From positions 372,001-436,000 of the forward strand of contig NZ_JAHWGP010000002.1 in the NCBI RefSeq assembly GCF_020873915.1: a DNA stretch of 64,000 nucleotides, given 5' to 3'. Both the position numbers and the translations under genes were made by a program. The notes under the pieces are model-generated. The model did no database searches and was not told where the DNA came from. It worked only from the letters and a program-made list of their open reading frames with translations. Shown piece by piece: positions 16,954 to 25,826 of this stretch (positions are counted from its first letter, which is position 1; each line of letters starts with the position of its first letter). This stretch comes from Streptomyces sp. DH5. Lineage in GTDB: Bacteria > Actinomycetota > Actinomycetes > Streptomycetales > Streptomycetaceae.

Positions 16954-17799
16954 TCAGCGCCGGAAGCCGCCCTCCGAGTCGATGACCTGACCGGTGATCC
17001 AGTCCGCCTCGTCCGTGGCGAGCCACGCGATGAGGCGGGCGGGATCGTCGGGCATGCCCCAGCGTCCGGCGGGGAAACGCGCGGCGACGGCGTCGTAGGT
17101 GTCGCCGCTCAGGTAGTCGGTGTCCACGGGGCCGGGGTTGACGGTGTTCACGGTGACCGCGTGTGCGGCGAGGGCGGTCGCCAGGGAGCGCGTGACGGAG
17201 GCGAGCGCGCCCTTCTGGAGGGCGTAGGCGATCTCGTCCGGCATACCGCCGGCGATGTCCTGCCCGGAGGTCATCATCACCACTCGCCCGCCCGGGGTCC
17301 GGGGCGGCAGGGCGGCACGGTGGCGGGCGTGGGCCTGGACGAGCAGCAGCACCGAGCGGGTGTCGACGGCCCAGTGCGCGTCGAGCATGGCGGCGTCGAC
17401 GGTGTCGAGGTCGCCGTCGGAGCCGCTGAGGGCGTGGTTGGCGACGAGGATGTCGAGCCGTCCGCCGAGCGCCGCGGCGGCGCGGGCGTGCAGTTCGGCG
17501 GGGGCCGCGGGATCGGTCAGGTCGCCGGGTCCGGCGAGCACCCGGGCGTCGGGGTCCCCGAGGGCCTCGCGCACCGAAGCGGTCACCTCCTCGATCCGGT
17601 CGGCGCCCCAGGGCATGGCGGCGTCGTGCGGCACGTGATGGTGCAGGTACACACCGGCTCCGTAGGCGGCGAGCCGCCTGGCGACGGCGTGTCCGATGCC
17701 GCCGCGCCGGCTGGCCCCGGTGACCAGCGCGGTCCGGCCGCGCAGGGGCAGGGGGTCACGGCGCAGGGTTTCGGGGGCGGGATGGGGAGACTTCGGCAT
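16954..17799 (-). CDS. SDR family oxidoreductase
   Basis: NAD(P)-dependent short-chain dehydrogenase/reductase, 281 residues. The cofactor motif is a modified TGASRRGGIG with two extra residues (about 28-37). NHALSG stands in the NNAG position, and the catalytic Ser (MMTSGQ) and Tyr/Lys (YALQK) are present. The C-terminal ITGQVIDSEGGFRR is typical. The gene runs opposite to the convergent DUF885 gene. The substrate cannot be inferred. Confidence 0.88.
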   Translation of the reverse strand: MPKSPHPAPETLRRDPLPLRGRTALVTGASRRGGIGHAVARRLAAYGAGVYLHHHVPHDAAMPWGADRIEEVTASVREALGDPDARVLAGPGDLTDPAAPAELHARAAAALGGRLDILVANHALSGSDGDLDTVDAAMLDAHWAVDTRSVLLLVQAHARHRAALPPRTPGGRVVMMTSGQDIAGGMPDEIAYALQKGALASVTRSLATALAAHAVTVNTVNPGPVDTDYLSGDTYDAVAARFPAGRWGMPDDPARLIAWLATDEADWITGQVIDSEGGFRR

Positions 17800-17864
17800 G
17801 ACCGCCCATCATGGGGTGCGCGCGGGGTGGGCGCACACGAATTTCCTCGCCTCCCGCGGACCGG

Positions 17865-18377
17865 TCAGGGAAGTGGCCGGAGCTGTACGAGGGCCAGCCA
17901 GGTCTCGGGGCCCGGCTGCACGTGTGCGGCGCGGACCGCGTAACGGCCGGGGGTGAGGGGGAGGCGGACGTGGTCGGTGGCCGTGCAGTGCGGGCCGGGC
18001 CAGGCCGCGTCGAACAGCAGGACCGTGCCCGGCACCCTCCACCGCACCTCGGGCTGCCACTGCGCGGTGTGCAGCGCCTGCGGGACGTGTCCGAGGAGCT
18101 CCGCCTCCGAGTGTCCGGCGATCCAGCGGACGAGGGTGCCGTGCTCGGGGAGGAAGGCGGTGGCGGCGGGCTCGTCACCGAGGACCAGGGCCGTGGCGTC
18201 GCCGACCGGGAGCAGTCCGAGGGGTCCTTCCACCTCGCAGGCCCGGTCGTAGTCCGAGGCGGTCTCCTCGCCGTCGGCTCCGGTCCAGGACGACAGCACC
18301 GTCTCCGGCACCGCGACGAGCGGCCCGCCGCCCGACTCCACCCACCCGACCGTGCCCGGCTCCGCGTATCGCACCAT
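17865..18377 (-). CDS. Imm21-like immunity family protein
   Basis: Protein of 170 residues that I recognise as resembling the Imm21 immunity family: WVESGGGPLVAVPETVLSSW near the start, DYDRACEVEGPLGLLPVGDATALVLGDEPA (positions about 42-71, quoted here only by its DYDRAC and LVLGDEP landmarks), and HGTLVRWIAGHSE. Members neutralise polymorphic toxins in other loci. No toxin gene or secretion gene is adjacent, so it is an orphan and may serve another role. No signal peptide or membrane segment. The family assignment is from memory of the motif pattern. Confidence 0.7.
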   Translation of the reverse strand: MVRYAEPGTVGWVESGGGPLVAVPETVLSSWTGADGEETASDYDRACEVEGPLGLLPVGDATALVLGDEPAATAFLPEHGTLVRWIAGHSEAELLGHVPQALHTAQWQPEVRWRVPGTVLLFDAAWPGPHCTATDHVRLPLTPGRYAVRAAHVQPGPETWLALVQLRPLP

Positions 18378-18420
18378 GCGCGCAACCTATCGGGTCGACT
18401 GCTCCACCGGAGGCCGGGGT

Positions 18421-18894
18421 TCAGCATCCGCAGTCGTCGGCGCCCACCAGCGCGGTCAGCGGGTCGGGGACGCGGCGCTCACGGCCCCACCGGGTCTCGA
18501 ACTCGAAGCCCTCGCGCACCCAGTACTCGAATCCGCCGAGCATCTCCTTGACCCGGTGGCCGAGTTCGGCGAGGGCGAGCGCGGCCCGGGTGGCACCGTC
18601 GCAGCCGGGGCCCCAGCAGTACGTCACGACCGGTACGGACGGATCCAGGAGCTGCGCGGCCCGCTCGGGGACCAGCCCGGTGGGAAGGTGCACCGCGCCG
18701 GGCACGTGCCCCTGGTCCCAGGCCTCGGTGGAACGCGAGTCGACCAGGACGAACCCGGGGTCGCCGCCGGCCGCGAGGGCGGCGGCCACGTCGGAGACGT
18801 CGGTGTGGAAGGCGAGGCTCGCGCGGAAGTGGGCGGCGGCCTCTGCCGGGGAGGCGGGGGCGACGCGCAGGACGGAGTTCACGGTGGTGGTCAT
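18421..18894 (-). CDS. Rhodanese-like sulfurtransferase
   Basis: Single rhodanese domain protein, 157 residues. The domain (about 35-125) has VDSRSTEAWDQGHVPGAVHL and the active-site cysteine in YCWGPGCDGA (about 104-113), with GGFEYWVREGF after it. The last residues DDCGC form a second cysteine cluster. It probably transfers sulfane sulfur in the cytoplasm. It diverges from an Lrp-type gene across a 93-bp spacer with a palindrome, so it is likely the regulated target. Confidence 0.88.
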   Translation of the reverse strand: MTTTVNSVLRVAPASPAEAAAHFRASLAFHTDVSDVAAALAAGGDPGFVLVDSRSTEAWDQGHVPGAVHLPTGLVPERAAQLLDPSVPVVTYCWGPGCDGATRAALALAELGHRVKEMLGGFEYWVREGFEFETRWGRERRVPDPLTALVGADDCGC

Positions 18895-18935
18895 GGGAGA
18901 GAAGCTACGGCCGCGCGTTCCGGTCCTGAAGCGGA

Positions 18936-18969
18936 GAATCCCGGCCTTCGCCTTGATGCGCCGGGATTC
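18936..18969. promoter_or_regulatory. Inverted repeat in rhodanese/Lrp divergent spacer
   Basis: GAATCCCGG (18936-18944) and CCGGGATTC (18961-18969) are perfect 9-bp arms 16 bp apart, centred between the two divergent genes. They are a likely Lrp operator. Confidence 0.55.
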
Positions 18970-18987
18970 CCCTGCTACTTCTCGGGA

Positions 18988-19434
18988 ATGACCGCGTATT
19001 CCCCGGACGCCACCGACTGGCGCATCCTCGACGTCCTCCAGCGGGACGGACGGGCCAGTTTCGCCGAACTCGCCCGCGCCGTCTCGATGTCCGCGAGCGC
19101 GGTCACCGAGCGGGTGCGCCGGATGGAGGAGGCCGGCGTCATCCAGGGCTACGCGGCGGTGGTGGACCCGGAACGGATCGGGTTGTCGGTCCTGGCCTTC
19201 GTGCGGCTGCGCCACCCGACCCGCAACTACAAGCCCTTCCACGACCTCGTCGCCGTGATGCCCGAGATCCTGGAGGCGCACCACGTGACGGGCGAGGACT
19301 GTTTCGTCATCAAGGTCGCCGCCCGCTCGATGCGGCACCTGGAGGAGGTGACGGGCCGGATCGGCGCGCTCGGCCCGGTGACCACCAGCGTCGTCTACTC
19401 CTCGCCGCTGCCGCGCCGCGCGCTGGGACGGTGA
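18988..19434 (+). CDS. Lrp/AsnC family transcriptional regulator
   Basis: Feast/famine regulator of 148 residues. The HTH (about 8-52) contains WRILDVLQRDGRASFAELAR and SMSASAVTERVRRMEEAG, followed by a RAM effector domain ending with TTSVVYSSPLP. It diverges from the rhodanese gene and probably controls it in response to a sulfur compound or amino acid (inference). The start ATG is the first in frame, with CGGGA eight bases upstream. Confidence 0.92.
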   Translation: MTAYSPDATDWRILDVLQRDGRASFAELARAVSMSASAVTERVRRMEEAGVIQGYAAVVDPERIGLSVLAFVRLRHPTRNYKPFHDLVAVMPEILEAHHVTGEDCFVIKVAARSMRHLEEVTGRIGALGPVTTSVVYSSPLPRRALGR

Positions 19435-19441
19435 GCCGGTC

Positions 19442-22438
19442 TCAGCGGGTGCCGTGCTGCCGCAGCCGCGAGCCGGAGCGGCCCTTCACGACCTCCAGCT
19501 GGGCGTGGATCCGTCGCCGCAGGTCGCCCACGTGACTGACGATGCCGACGCTGCGGTCGCGTTCACGCAGGGAGTCCAGGACGTCGAGAACCTCGTCGAG
19601 GGTCTGGTCGTCGAGGCTGCCGAAGCCCTCGTCGATGAAGAGGGTGTCCAGCCGGACCCCGCCCGCCTCGTCGGTGACGACGTCCGCGAGACCGAGCGCG
19701 AGGGCGAGCGAGACGAAGAACGTCTCGCCGCCCGAGAGGGTCGCGGTGTCGCGCTCCCGTCCGGTCCAGGCGTCGACGACGTGCAGCCCGAGGCCGCTGC
19801 GGCCGCGGCCGGTGCGGCCGTCGGAGTGGACGAGGGTGTAGCGGCCGGACGACATGCGGTGCAGCCGCACGGTCGCGGCGGCCGCGACCTGTTCCAGCCG
19901 GGCGGCGAGGACGTACGACTCCAGGCGCATCTTGAGTTCGTTGTCCGCGGAGGTGCCCGCGGCGAGTCCGGCCATGCGGGCCACCCGGTCGTACTCCTCG
20001 CGCAGCGGCCCCAGCCGGCGTACCGAGGCGGTGGCCCGCGCGGAGAGCCGGTCGAGTTCGGCGCAGCGCCGGGCGGCGGCGTCCCGCGCGGAGGCGGCCT
20101 CCCGCACCCGGCGGCCGGCGTCCTCGGCCTCCCGCTGCGCGGTGGCGAGGTCCGCGGGCGGCTGCTGTGCTGCGGCCGCCGTCTCCGGTTCGGTGAGGAC
20201 GGCCCGTACGGTGGCCTCCTCGTGCTGGCGGGCATCCAGACGCCGCTGGAGTTCCCGACGGGCCGCGTCGTCCAGGAGGGCGTCGGCGGCGGCCTGCGGG
20301 GTGTCGAAGCCCGCGCGGAAGGCGGCGTCGGCGAGGCGGGCGTCGGCTTCCTTGAGCCGCCGGGCCGTCTCCTCGGCGGCCCGGGCGGCGTCGGCCGCCT
20401 CCGCGAGCCGCGCGGCGCGCTGTTCCAGCTGTGCGGCCCGGGCGGCGACGCTGGGGGCGTCCCCGCGCGCCCGGGTCAGCTCCTCCTCCAGCGCCGCGCG
20501 TTCCCGGTCCAGGCGCTCTCGGTGGCCCACGCGGGAGGCGGCCCGGACGGCCGCGTCGCGCTGGGCGGTGACCCGCAGCCCGTGTTCCCGCTCGGCATGC
20601 TGCAACTGCTCCTGCGCGGAGTGCAGCGTGGAGGCGGCGTCCCGGGCCAGGGTGTACTGCCGCTCCAGCTCCGCGGCGGCGCGGGCGAGTTCGTCGGTGG
20701 CGGTGTCGCCGGCCTCGGCACTCGCGGCGGCCAGCGCCTCCCGTACGGCGGCGTGCCGTTGCTCGGCCTCGGTGCGTCGCGCGTCCGCGGTGCGGTAGTC
20801 GTCGAGGGCGCGTTCCTCCGTCTCGCGGTCGACGTGTCCGTCGACCTTGCGGGCGGGGGCGGGATGTTCGGTGGCGCCGCAGACGGCGCAGGGAGCCCCG
20901 TCGGCGAGGCCGGCGGCCAGTTCGGCGGCGATGCCGTTCAGCCGCTGCTCCTTGAGGTCGAGCCAGCGCTGCTGGGCGGCGAGGGCCTCCTGCCTGGCGG
21001 CGCCGGCCTCTTCCGCGGCGGTGTCCGTGGCGTCGGTGAGCCGGTCGCGGGTCCGGGCGGCGTCGAGCCGCTGCCGGACGGGGTCGCGCCGCACGGCGAG
21101 TTCACGTGCGGTGGTCGCGGCCTGCTGGGCGGACTCGATGCGGGCCCTAAGACCGGTGCGGGTCTCCTCCCAGTCGGCGAGCCAGGTCTCCGCGTCCTGG
21201 AGGACGTCGTCGTCGGCGCGTTCCTGCCGGTCCAGGTCGGCGCGCTCGGCGCGGAGTTCGGTCAGGCGCCGTTCGGCGCGGCGGGCCGACTCGAGACCGC
21301 CCAGTTCCTCGGCGGCCCGGCGGGCGGCGGCCGCGAGCCCTGCCGCTCCCGCGTCCGCGAGGGACGCCGGGAGCGCGGCACGCGCGTGCAGTTCGGCGCG
21401 GGCGGCCCGCCCGTGCTCGGTGGCGGCGGCGTCGCGCAGCTCCAGGGCGGGGCCGACGGTCTCCGCCTTGCGGGCCCGCTCCATGCGGGCGCGGTCCTCC
21501 CGGTGCGCTTCGGACCGCTCCTCCAGTCGCGCCGCCCGCTGCCGCGCCTCGGCGAACCGGCGTTGCAGCCGGTCCCGTTCGCGCGAGCCCTCCAGGGTGT
21601 GGTCGGCGCCGCCCAGGGCGGACTCGGCGGCGGCGAGGCGGCAGTGCGCGACGACGAGCTGCTCGCGCGCGGTGCTGCGGGCGACCGCGGCAGCGGTCAG
21701 CACCGCCTCGGCCAGTCCGGGCTCTCCGGGCGTCAGCTCCGGAAGCTCCATGGTGCCGCCCGCCGCCTGCTGCATCCGGTGGGCGTCGGCCAGCAGGTCG
21801 GCGTCGCCCTCGCGCACCCGGGCCTCGGTGGCCCGCCTGCGTTCGGCGAGGCGCTTCTCCACGTCGGCGAAGCGGCGGGTGTCGAAGAGGCGGCCCAGCA
21901 GTCTGCCGCGCGCTTCGGCGTCGGCGCGCAGGAAGCGAGCGAAGTCGCCCTGGGGCAGCAGCACGACCTGGCAGAACTGCTCCCGGCTCATACCGAGGAG
22001 CTGGGTGATCTCCTCGCCTGTCTCCTGGTGCGAACGGCTGAGGTCCTTCCACGTCCCCGTGGCCGCGTCGCGTTCGCGCAGCCAGGTCTGGGCCTTGTCC
22101 ACGGTGGTGCCCGCGCGGCGGCCCTTCTTCGCACGCTCCCAGGGCGGCTGCCGGGTGATCTCCAGGTGGCGTCCGGCGACGGTGAGTTCCAGGGTGACCT
22201 GCGTACGCGTGCCCGGGGCGGCGTGGTCGCTGCGCAGCGTCATGCCCTGGCCGCTCTGCCGGGCGCCCGGGACGGAGCCGTACAGGGCGTAGCAGACGGC
22301 GTCGAGGACGGAGGTCTTTCCGGCGCCGGTGGGGCCGTGCAGCAGGAAGAGGCCCGCGGCGGACAGCTCGCCGAAGTCGACGCTCTGGGTGCCCCCGAAG
22401 GGGCCGAAGGCGGTGATGTCCAGCCGGTGCAGCCTCAT
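19442..22438 (-). CDS. sbcC: SbcC/Rad50-type SMC-like exonuclease subunit
   Basis: Large ATPase subunit of the SbcCD (Mre11-Rad50) nuclease that opens hairpins and processes double-strand ends; 998 residues. Walker A GPTGAGKTS is near 37, two long Ala/Arg/Glu-rich coiled-coil arms lie at about 190-480 and 540-810, and a zinc hook CAVCG sits near 516. The signature TLSGGETFFVSLALALGL and Walker B LDTLFIDEGFGSLD are in the C-terminal lobe. The ATG overlaps the sbcD stop by four bases (ATGA), so the two subunits are translationally coupled. Confidence 0.95.
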   Translation of the reverse strand: MRLHRLDITAFGPFGGTQSVDFGELSAAGLFLLHGPTGAGKTSVLDAVCYALYGSVPGARQSGQGMTLRSDHAAPGTRTQVTLELTVAGRHLEITRQPPWERAKKGRRAGTTVDKAQTWLRERDAATGTWKDLSRSHQETGEEITQLLGMSREQFCQVVLLPQGDFARFLRADAEARGRLLGRLFDTRRFADVEKRLAERRRATEARVREGDADLLADAHRMQQAAGGTMELPELTPGEPGLAEAVLTAAAVARSTAREQLVVAHCRLAAAESALGGADHTLEGSRERDRLQRRFAEARQRAARLEERSEAHREDRARMERARKAETVGPALELRDAAATEHGRAARAELHARAALPASLADAGAAGLAAAARRAAEELGGLESARRAERRLTELRAERADLDRQERADDDVLQDAETWLADWEETRTGLRARIESAQQAATTARELAVRRDPVRQRLDAARTRDRLTDATDTAAEEAGAARQEALAAQQRWLDLKEQRLNGIAAELAAGLADGAPCAVCGATEHPAPARKVDGHVDRETEERALDDYRTADARRTEAEQRHAAVREALAAASAEAGDTATDELARAAAELERQYTLARDAASTLHSAQEQLQHAEREHGLRVTAQRDAAVRAASRVGHRERLDRERAALEEELTRARGDAPSVAARAAQLEQRAARLAEAADAARAAEETARRLKEADARLADAAFRAGFDTPQAAADALLDDAARRELQRRLDARQHEEATVRAVLTEPETAAAAQQPPADLATAQREAEDAGRRVREAASARDAAARRCAELDRLSARATASVRRLGPLREEYDRVARMAGLAAGTSADNELKMRLESYVLAARLEQVAAAATVRLHRMSSGRYTLVHSDGRTGRGRSGLGLHVVDAWTGRERDTATLSGGETFFVSLALALGLADVVTDEAGGVRLDTLFIDEGFGSLDDQTLDEVLDVLDSLRERDRSVGIVSHVGDLRRRIHAQLEVVKGRSGSRLRQHGTR

Positions 22439-23598
22439 CGCGCCGGCTCCCCCACCGCGTCGTCGGCGCGGACCGCGTCGAAGGCGTCGCGCAGGACCGC
22501 CCGTTCGCGCGCGTCGGGGCCGGTGCCGCGTACGTGGGCGACGAAGTCCTCGGCGATCTGCCGGTCGTCGCGGCCGGCGAGGCGGCGGGCGTAGGAGAGG
22601 TCGGGGTCGCCGGCGGTGCGGGCCGGGTCGAACACGAGGCTGAGGGTGTGCGGGAAGCGCTCGGTGAGCCGCGCCATCGGGTCGGCCGGCCGGACCGGGT
22701 CGGTGAGCGTCGCCTCGATCCACGCCTCCTCGTGCCGGGCGAGGGCGGGGTCGGCGAGCAGGTCCTCCAGGGTGCCGCGGATCCGGGCCAGCGTGCGCGG
22801 CACGGGGCAGTCGACGCGCTCGGCGGTGACGGCCCCGTCGGCGGCCAGGTCGACCAGCCACACGGTCTTGCGGTGGGCGGCCTCGGAGAAGGAGTACGGC
22901 AGCGGGGAGCCGGAGTAGCGGACGCGGTCGGTGAGGGTCTGGCAGCCGTGCAGATGCCCCAGGGCCACGTAGTCGACGCCGTCGAACACCCCGGCCGGTA
23001 CGGCGGCGACTCCGCCGACGGTGATGTCCCGTTCGCTGTCGCTGGGTTCGCCGCCGGTGACGAAGGCGTGGGCGAGGACGACGGAACGGGTGCCGGGGGC
23101 CCGGCCGGCGAGATCGGCGCGGACGCGGTCCATGGCGGCGGCGAGCACCGCCTCGTGTCCGGCCTTCTCCACCGCGAACTGGTCCCGGACGAGGACCGGT
23201 TCGAGGTAGGGCAGCCCGTAGACGGCGACGTCCCCGTGTCCGTCGGACAGCAGCACGGGCGTGCCGCACGCGGACGGCTCGGTCCGCAGGTGGACGCCCG
23301 CCCGCCCCATGAGTCCGGCGCCGACGCCGAGGCGGCGGGCCGAGTCGTGGTTGCCGGAGATCATCACCGTCGGCACGCCAAGGTCGGCGAGCCGGTGCAG
23401 GGCGTCGTCGAACAGCTCGACCGCGGAGAGCGGCGGCACGGCGCGGTCGTACACGTCTCCCGCCACGAGCACCGCGTCCACGTCGCGCTCCCGCACGGTG
23501 GTGACGAGGTGGTCGAGGAACCCGGCCTGGGCCCCGAGCATGCCGACCCGGTGGAAGGAGCGGCCGAGGTGCCAGTCGGACGTGTGCAGCAGTCTCAT
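22435..23598 (-). CDS. sbcD: SbcD/Mre11-type exonuclease subunit
   Basis: Mn-dependent nuclease subunit of SbcCD, 387 residues. The calcineurin-like phosphoesterase motifs are complete: HTSDWHLG (about 5-12), AGDVYDRA, SGNHDSARR, AHAF and LGHLHG. The C-terminal capping and SbcC-binding region (about 270-387) follows. It is the first gene of the minus-strand sbcDC operon. Confidence 0.95.
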   Translation of the reverse strand: MRLLHTSDWHLGRSFHRVGMLGAQAGFLDHLVTTVRERDVDAVLVAGDVYDRAVPPLSAVELFDDALHRLADLGVPTVMISGNHDSARRLGVGAGLMGRAGVHLRTEPSACGTPVLLSDGHGDVAVYGLPYLEPVLVRDQFAVEKAGHEAVLAAAMDRVRADLAGRAPGTRSVVLAHAFVTGGEPSDSERDITVGGVAAVPAGVFDGVDYVALGHLHGCQTLTDRVRYSGSPLPYSFSEAAHRKTVWLVDLAADGAVTAERVDCPVPRTLARIRGTLEDLLADPALARHEEAWIEATLTDPVRPADPMARLTERFPHTLSLVFDPARTAGDPDLSYARRLAGRDDRQIAEDFVAHVRGTGPDARERAVLRDAFDAVRADDAVGEPAR

Positions 23599-23714
23599 GA
23601 TTCCCGCAGCGTAACCCCCGGGTCGGACAGCACGGGCGGTTACTCCCGTACCGCTCCGTCACGACCCGGTCCGCACGCGCACCTTGTGCACCGAACATGA
23701 CGGACCGTCCCGGG

Positions 23715-24341
23715 TCACGCGTCCCCGTACGCCTCCCCGCCCAGCTCGAACCCCGCCGTCCCCGCGGTCGCGTCCGCGAGCCAGGCGCGGAAGGCGGGCA
23801 CGTCGGCGTCGGGGAGACCGATCTCGATCGTGACCTCCTCGCCGTAGCGCACGTCGCGCACCTCGCGTCCGGTGGCGCGCAGGTCGTTCTGGACCTTCCC
23901 GGCCCGCTGGTGGTCGACGGTCACCGTCGCGAGCCGGAAGCGGCGCCGGGTGATCGTGCCGAGGCTGTCCAGCGCCTCGCCCACGGCGCCGCCGTAGGCG
24001 CGGATGAGTCCGCCGGCGCCGAGCTTGATGCCGCCGTAGTAGCGGGTGACGACGGCGACGACGTATCGCATGTCGCGGCGGAGCAGCATCTGCAGCATGG
24101 GGACGCCGGCGGTGCCGCCGGGTTCGCCGTCGTCGCCGGCCTTCTGGGTGGAGGCGTCGGCGCCGATGACGTAGGCGAAGCAGTTGTGGGTGGCGTCGGC
24201 GTGTTCCTTGCGGACGGCGGCGATGAAGTCCTGCGCCTCCTGCTCGGTGGCCGCCGGGGCGAGCGCGCACAGGAAACGGGAGCGGTTGACCTCGGTCTCG
24301 TGCACGCCCGCGCGGGCGACGGTGCGGTACTCGTCCTGCAT
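23715..24341 (-). CDS. YigZ/IMPACT family protein
   Basis: Protein of 208 residues with the N-terminal UPF0029/IMPACT domain (about 18-122): SRFLCALAPA, THNCFAYVIG, DDGEPGGTAGVPM and RYYGGIKLGAGGLIRAYGGA, followed by a C-terminal DUF1949 ferredoxin-like domain. In eukaryotes IMPACT modulates Gcn2 kinase; the bacterial function is unsettled, with a proposed link to translation. It appears monocistronic. No regulatory site is evident. Confidence 0.93.
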   Translation of the reverse strand: MQDEYRTVARAGVHETEVNRSRFLCALAPAATEQEAQDFIAAVRKEHADATHNCFAYVIGADASTQKAGDDGEPGGTAGVPMLQMLLRRDMRYVVAVVTRYYGGIKLGAGGLIRAYGGAVGEALDSLGTITRRRFRLATVTVDHQRAGKVQNDLRATGREVRDVRYGEEVTIEIGLPDADVPAFRAWLADATAGTAGFELGGEAYGDA

Positions 24342-24369
24342 CCGGCCAGCCTATGCGCCGCCGCGCGGG

Positions 24370-24912
24370 CTACCGGCGCCCGCCCCGGGGCACGGTCAGC
24401 GACGTCAGGAGGGCAGCACCCGGCGCGAGGTCCCGCCATGCGGCCCCGCGCCAGGACAGTACGGCGATCGCGGAGGTGGGGAACTTGGCGGCCACCCGGT
24501 CCAGGGTGTCGTCCAGGCCGTCGCCGGCCAGGGTGAGGACGAGTTCCTCGAGGCCCGGGTTGTGGCCGACCAGCAGCAGCGTCTCGACCTCGGCCGGGAC
24601 CTCGTGGATCACGGCCAGCAGGTCGGTGACCTCGCCGTGGTAGAGGCGGGGATCGTGGCGGACCGGCGGGGGCGTGCCCCATTGCGCGGCGGCCAGTTCC
24701 CAGGTCCGCCGGGCGCGTACGGCTGTGGAGCTCAACGCGAGGCCGGGCAGGCGGTCGGCGTCGGCGAGCGCGCGTCCGGCGGCGGGGGCGTCGCGCTCGC
24801 CGCGCGCGGCGAGGGGGCGTTCGTGGTCGGGGACGCCCTCCGGCCGGGCGGACTTGGCGTGGCGCAGCACGACCAGTCGGCGCAGCGGTCCGGCGCCCGC
24901 GCGTTCGATCAT
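24370..24912 (-). CDS. SixA-like histidine phosphatase
   Basis: Small phosphohistidine-phosphatase-like protein of the RHG superfamily, 180 residues. The catalytic RHAK is at residues 17-20 and the second histidine in LVGHNPGLEE (about 118). The HERPLAARGERDA element is conserved in SixA-type proteins. Its ATG overlaps the stop of the upstream CysRS-like gene by four bases, so the two are co-translated. The substrate is unknown: a phosphoprotein or a small phosphorylated metabolite. Confidence 0.88.
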   Translation of the reverse strand: MIERAGAGPLRRLVVLRHAKSARPEGVPDHERPLAARGERDAPAAGRALADADRLPGLALSSTAVRARRTWELAAAQWGTPPPVRHDPRLYHGEVTDLLAVIHEVPAEVETLLLVGHNPGLEELVLTLAGDGLDDTLDRVAAKFPTSAIAVLSWRGAAWRDLAPGAALLTSLTVPRGGRR

Positions 24913-25634
24913 GTCGGGGTCCCCAGGTCGTGGGTGAGGTCGAGGCCGAGGAGGCGGTCGGCGTAGGCGTAGGTCTCGAAGCGGGCGCCGTCCGCCAGGT
25001 CCGGGTCCTCCTCCACCGCGCGCAGCACGCGCAGGACGCCGGCCGTGTCCAGGTCGTCCTCCCACGCGGAGCGCAGGTCGGCGCGGACGGTGTCGGGAAC
25101 GGGGCGGGAGGGCCGGTGCGCCCAGGCGGCGACCGCGCGGCGCCAGCGGCCGAGGGTGTCGTGGGCGTCGCCCAGGGCGGCCGCGTCGACCGTCACGGGG
25201 GTGCCGGCGGAGTGCGTGAACAGGGTCAGGCGCAGGACCGTGGGGTCGGTGTCGCCCGGCGCGCCGGGAGCCTCCCAGCGCACGGGCGCCACGGCGACGC
25301 GTACTCCGCCGGGGGTTTCGCCGCCCTCCTCCACCACGTGCAGCACCTGTGCCTCACCCAGTCCGGTGCCGGCGTCCCCGCCGTCCTCGAAGGGGCGCAC
25401 GCCGAGCGCGGCGCCCGCCGCGTGGAGTTCCGCCCGCTGCCGCTCGCCGGTGAGCAGCGCCCACACGGGCGTGCCGCCGAGTTCCAGGGCGCGTACGAGC
25501 AGGTCCGCGACGAGCAGCACGCGCAGGCTGGTCGGGTCGAGCCCCCGGGTGTGGGCCTCGACCCGGGTCAGGCCCCGCCGGGCGGGGGCGGCGTCGACGG
25601 ACTCGCCGGTTCGGGCGTCGGTGATGCGCAGCAC
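24909..25634 (-). CDS. CysRS-like protein without catalytic motifs
   Basis: Hypothetical protein of 241 residues. The N-terminal half (RVLLVADLLVRALELGGTPVW) recalls the nucleotide-fold helix of class I cysteinyl-tRNA synthetases or MshC, and the C-terminal WEDDLDTAGVLRVLRAVEED resembles the CysRS region after the KMSKS loop (typically FDDLNTPxAL). However, the HIGH and KMSKS motifs and the zinc cysteines are absent; the protein contains no cysteine at all. Such paralogs cannot charge tRNA by the known mechanism. It is coupled to a SixA-like phosphatase gene (4-bp overlap). The relationship is inferred by eye, so confidence in the fold is moderate. Confidence 0.6.
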   Translation of the reverse strand: MLRITDARTGESVDAAPARRGLTRVEAHTRGLDPTSLRVLLVADLLVRALELGGTPVWALLTGERQRAELHAAGAALGVRPFEDGGDAGTGLGEAQVLHVVEEGGETPGGVRVAVAPVRWEAPGAPGDTDPTVLRLTLFTHSAGTPVTVDAAALGDAHDTLGRWRRAVAAWAHRPSRPVPDTVRADLRSAWEDDLDTAGVLRVLRAVEEDPDLADGARFETYAYADRLLGLDLTHDLGTPT

Positions 25635-25826
25635 GAGGCGAGCGTAGGCGCGCGAGCGGGCGTACGCAGGTATCTCGCACGCATTTCGGAGCGCCGTGCT
25701 GGCATGTCCGCGCCGGGCGACCCGGTCCGCCCTTCTCGTCGGAGCGGGAGAGGGTGGCGGGAATCACCGTGCGTCCCGCTTCGTTGTCCGAGGCGACAGC
25801 TTTTCACGAGTGCCGGGAGGCCTGGG

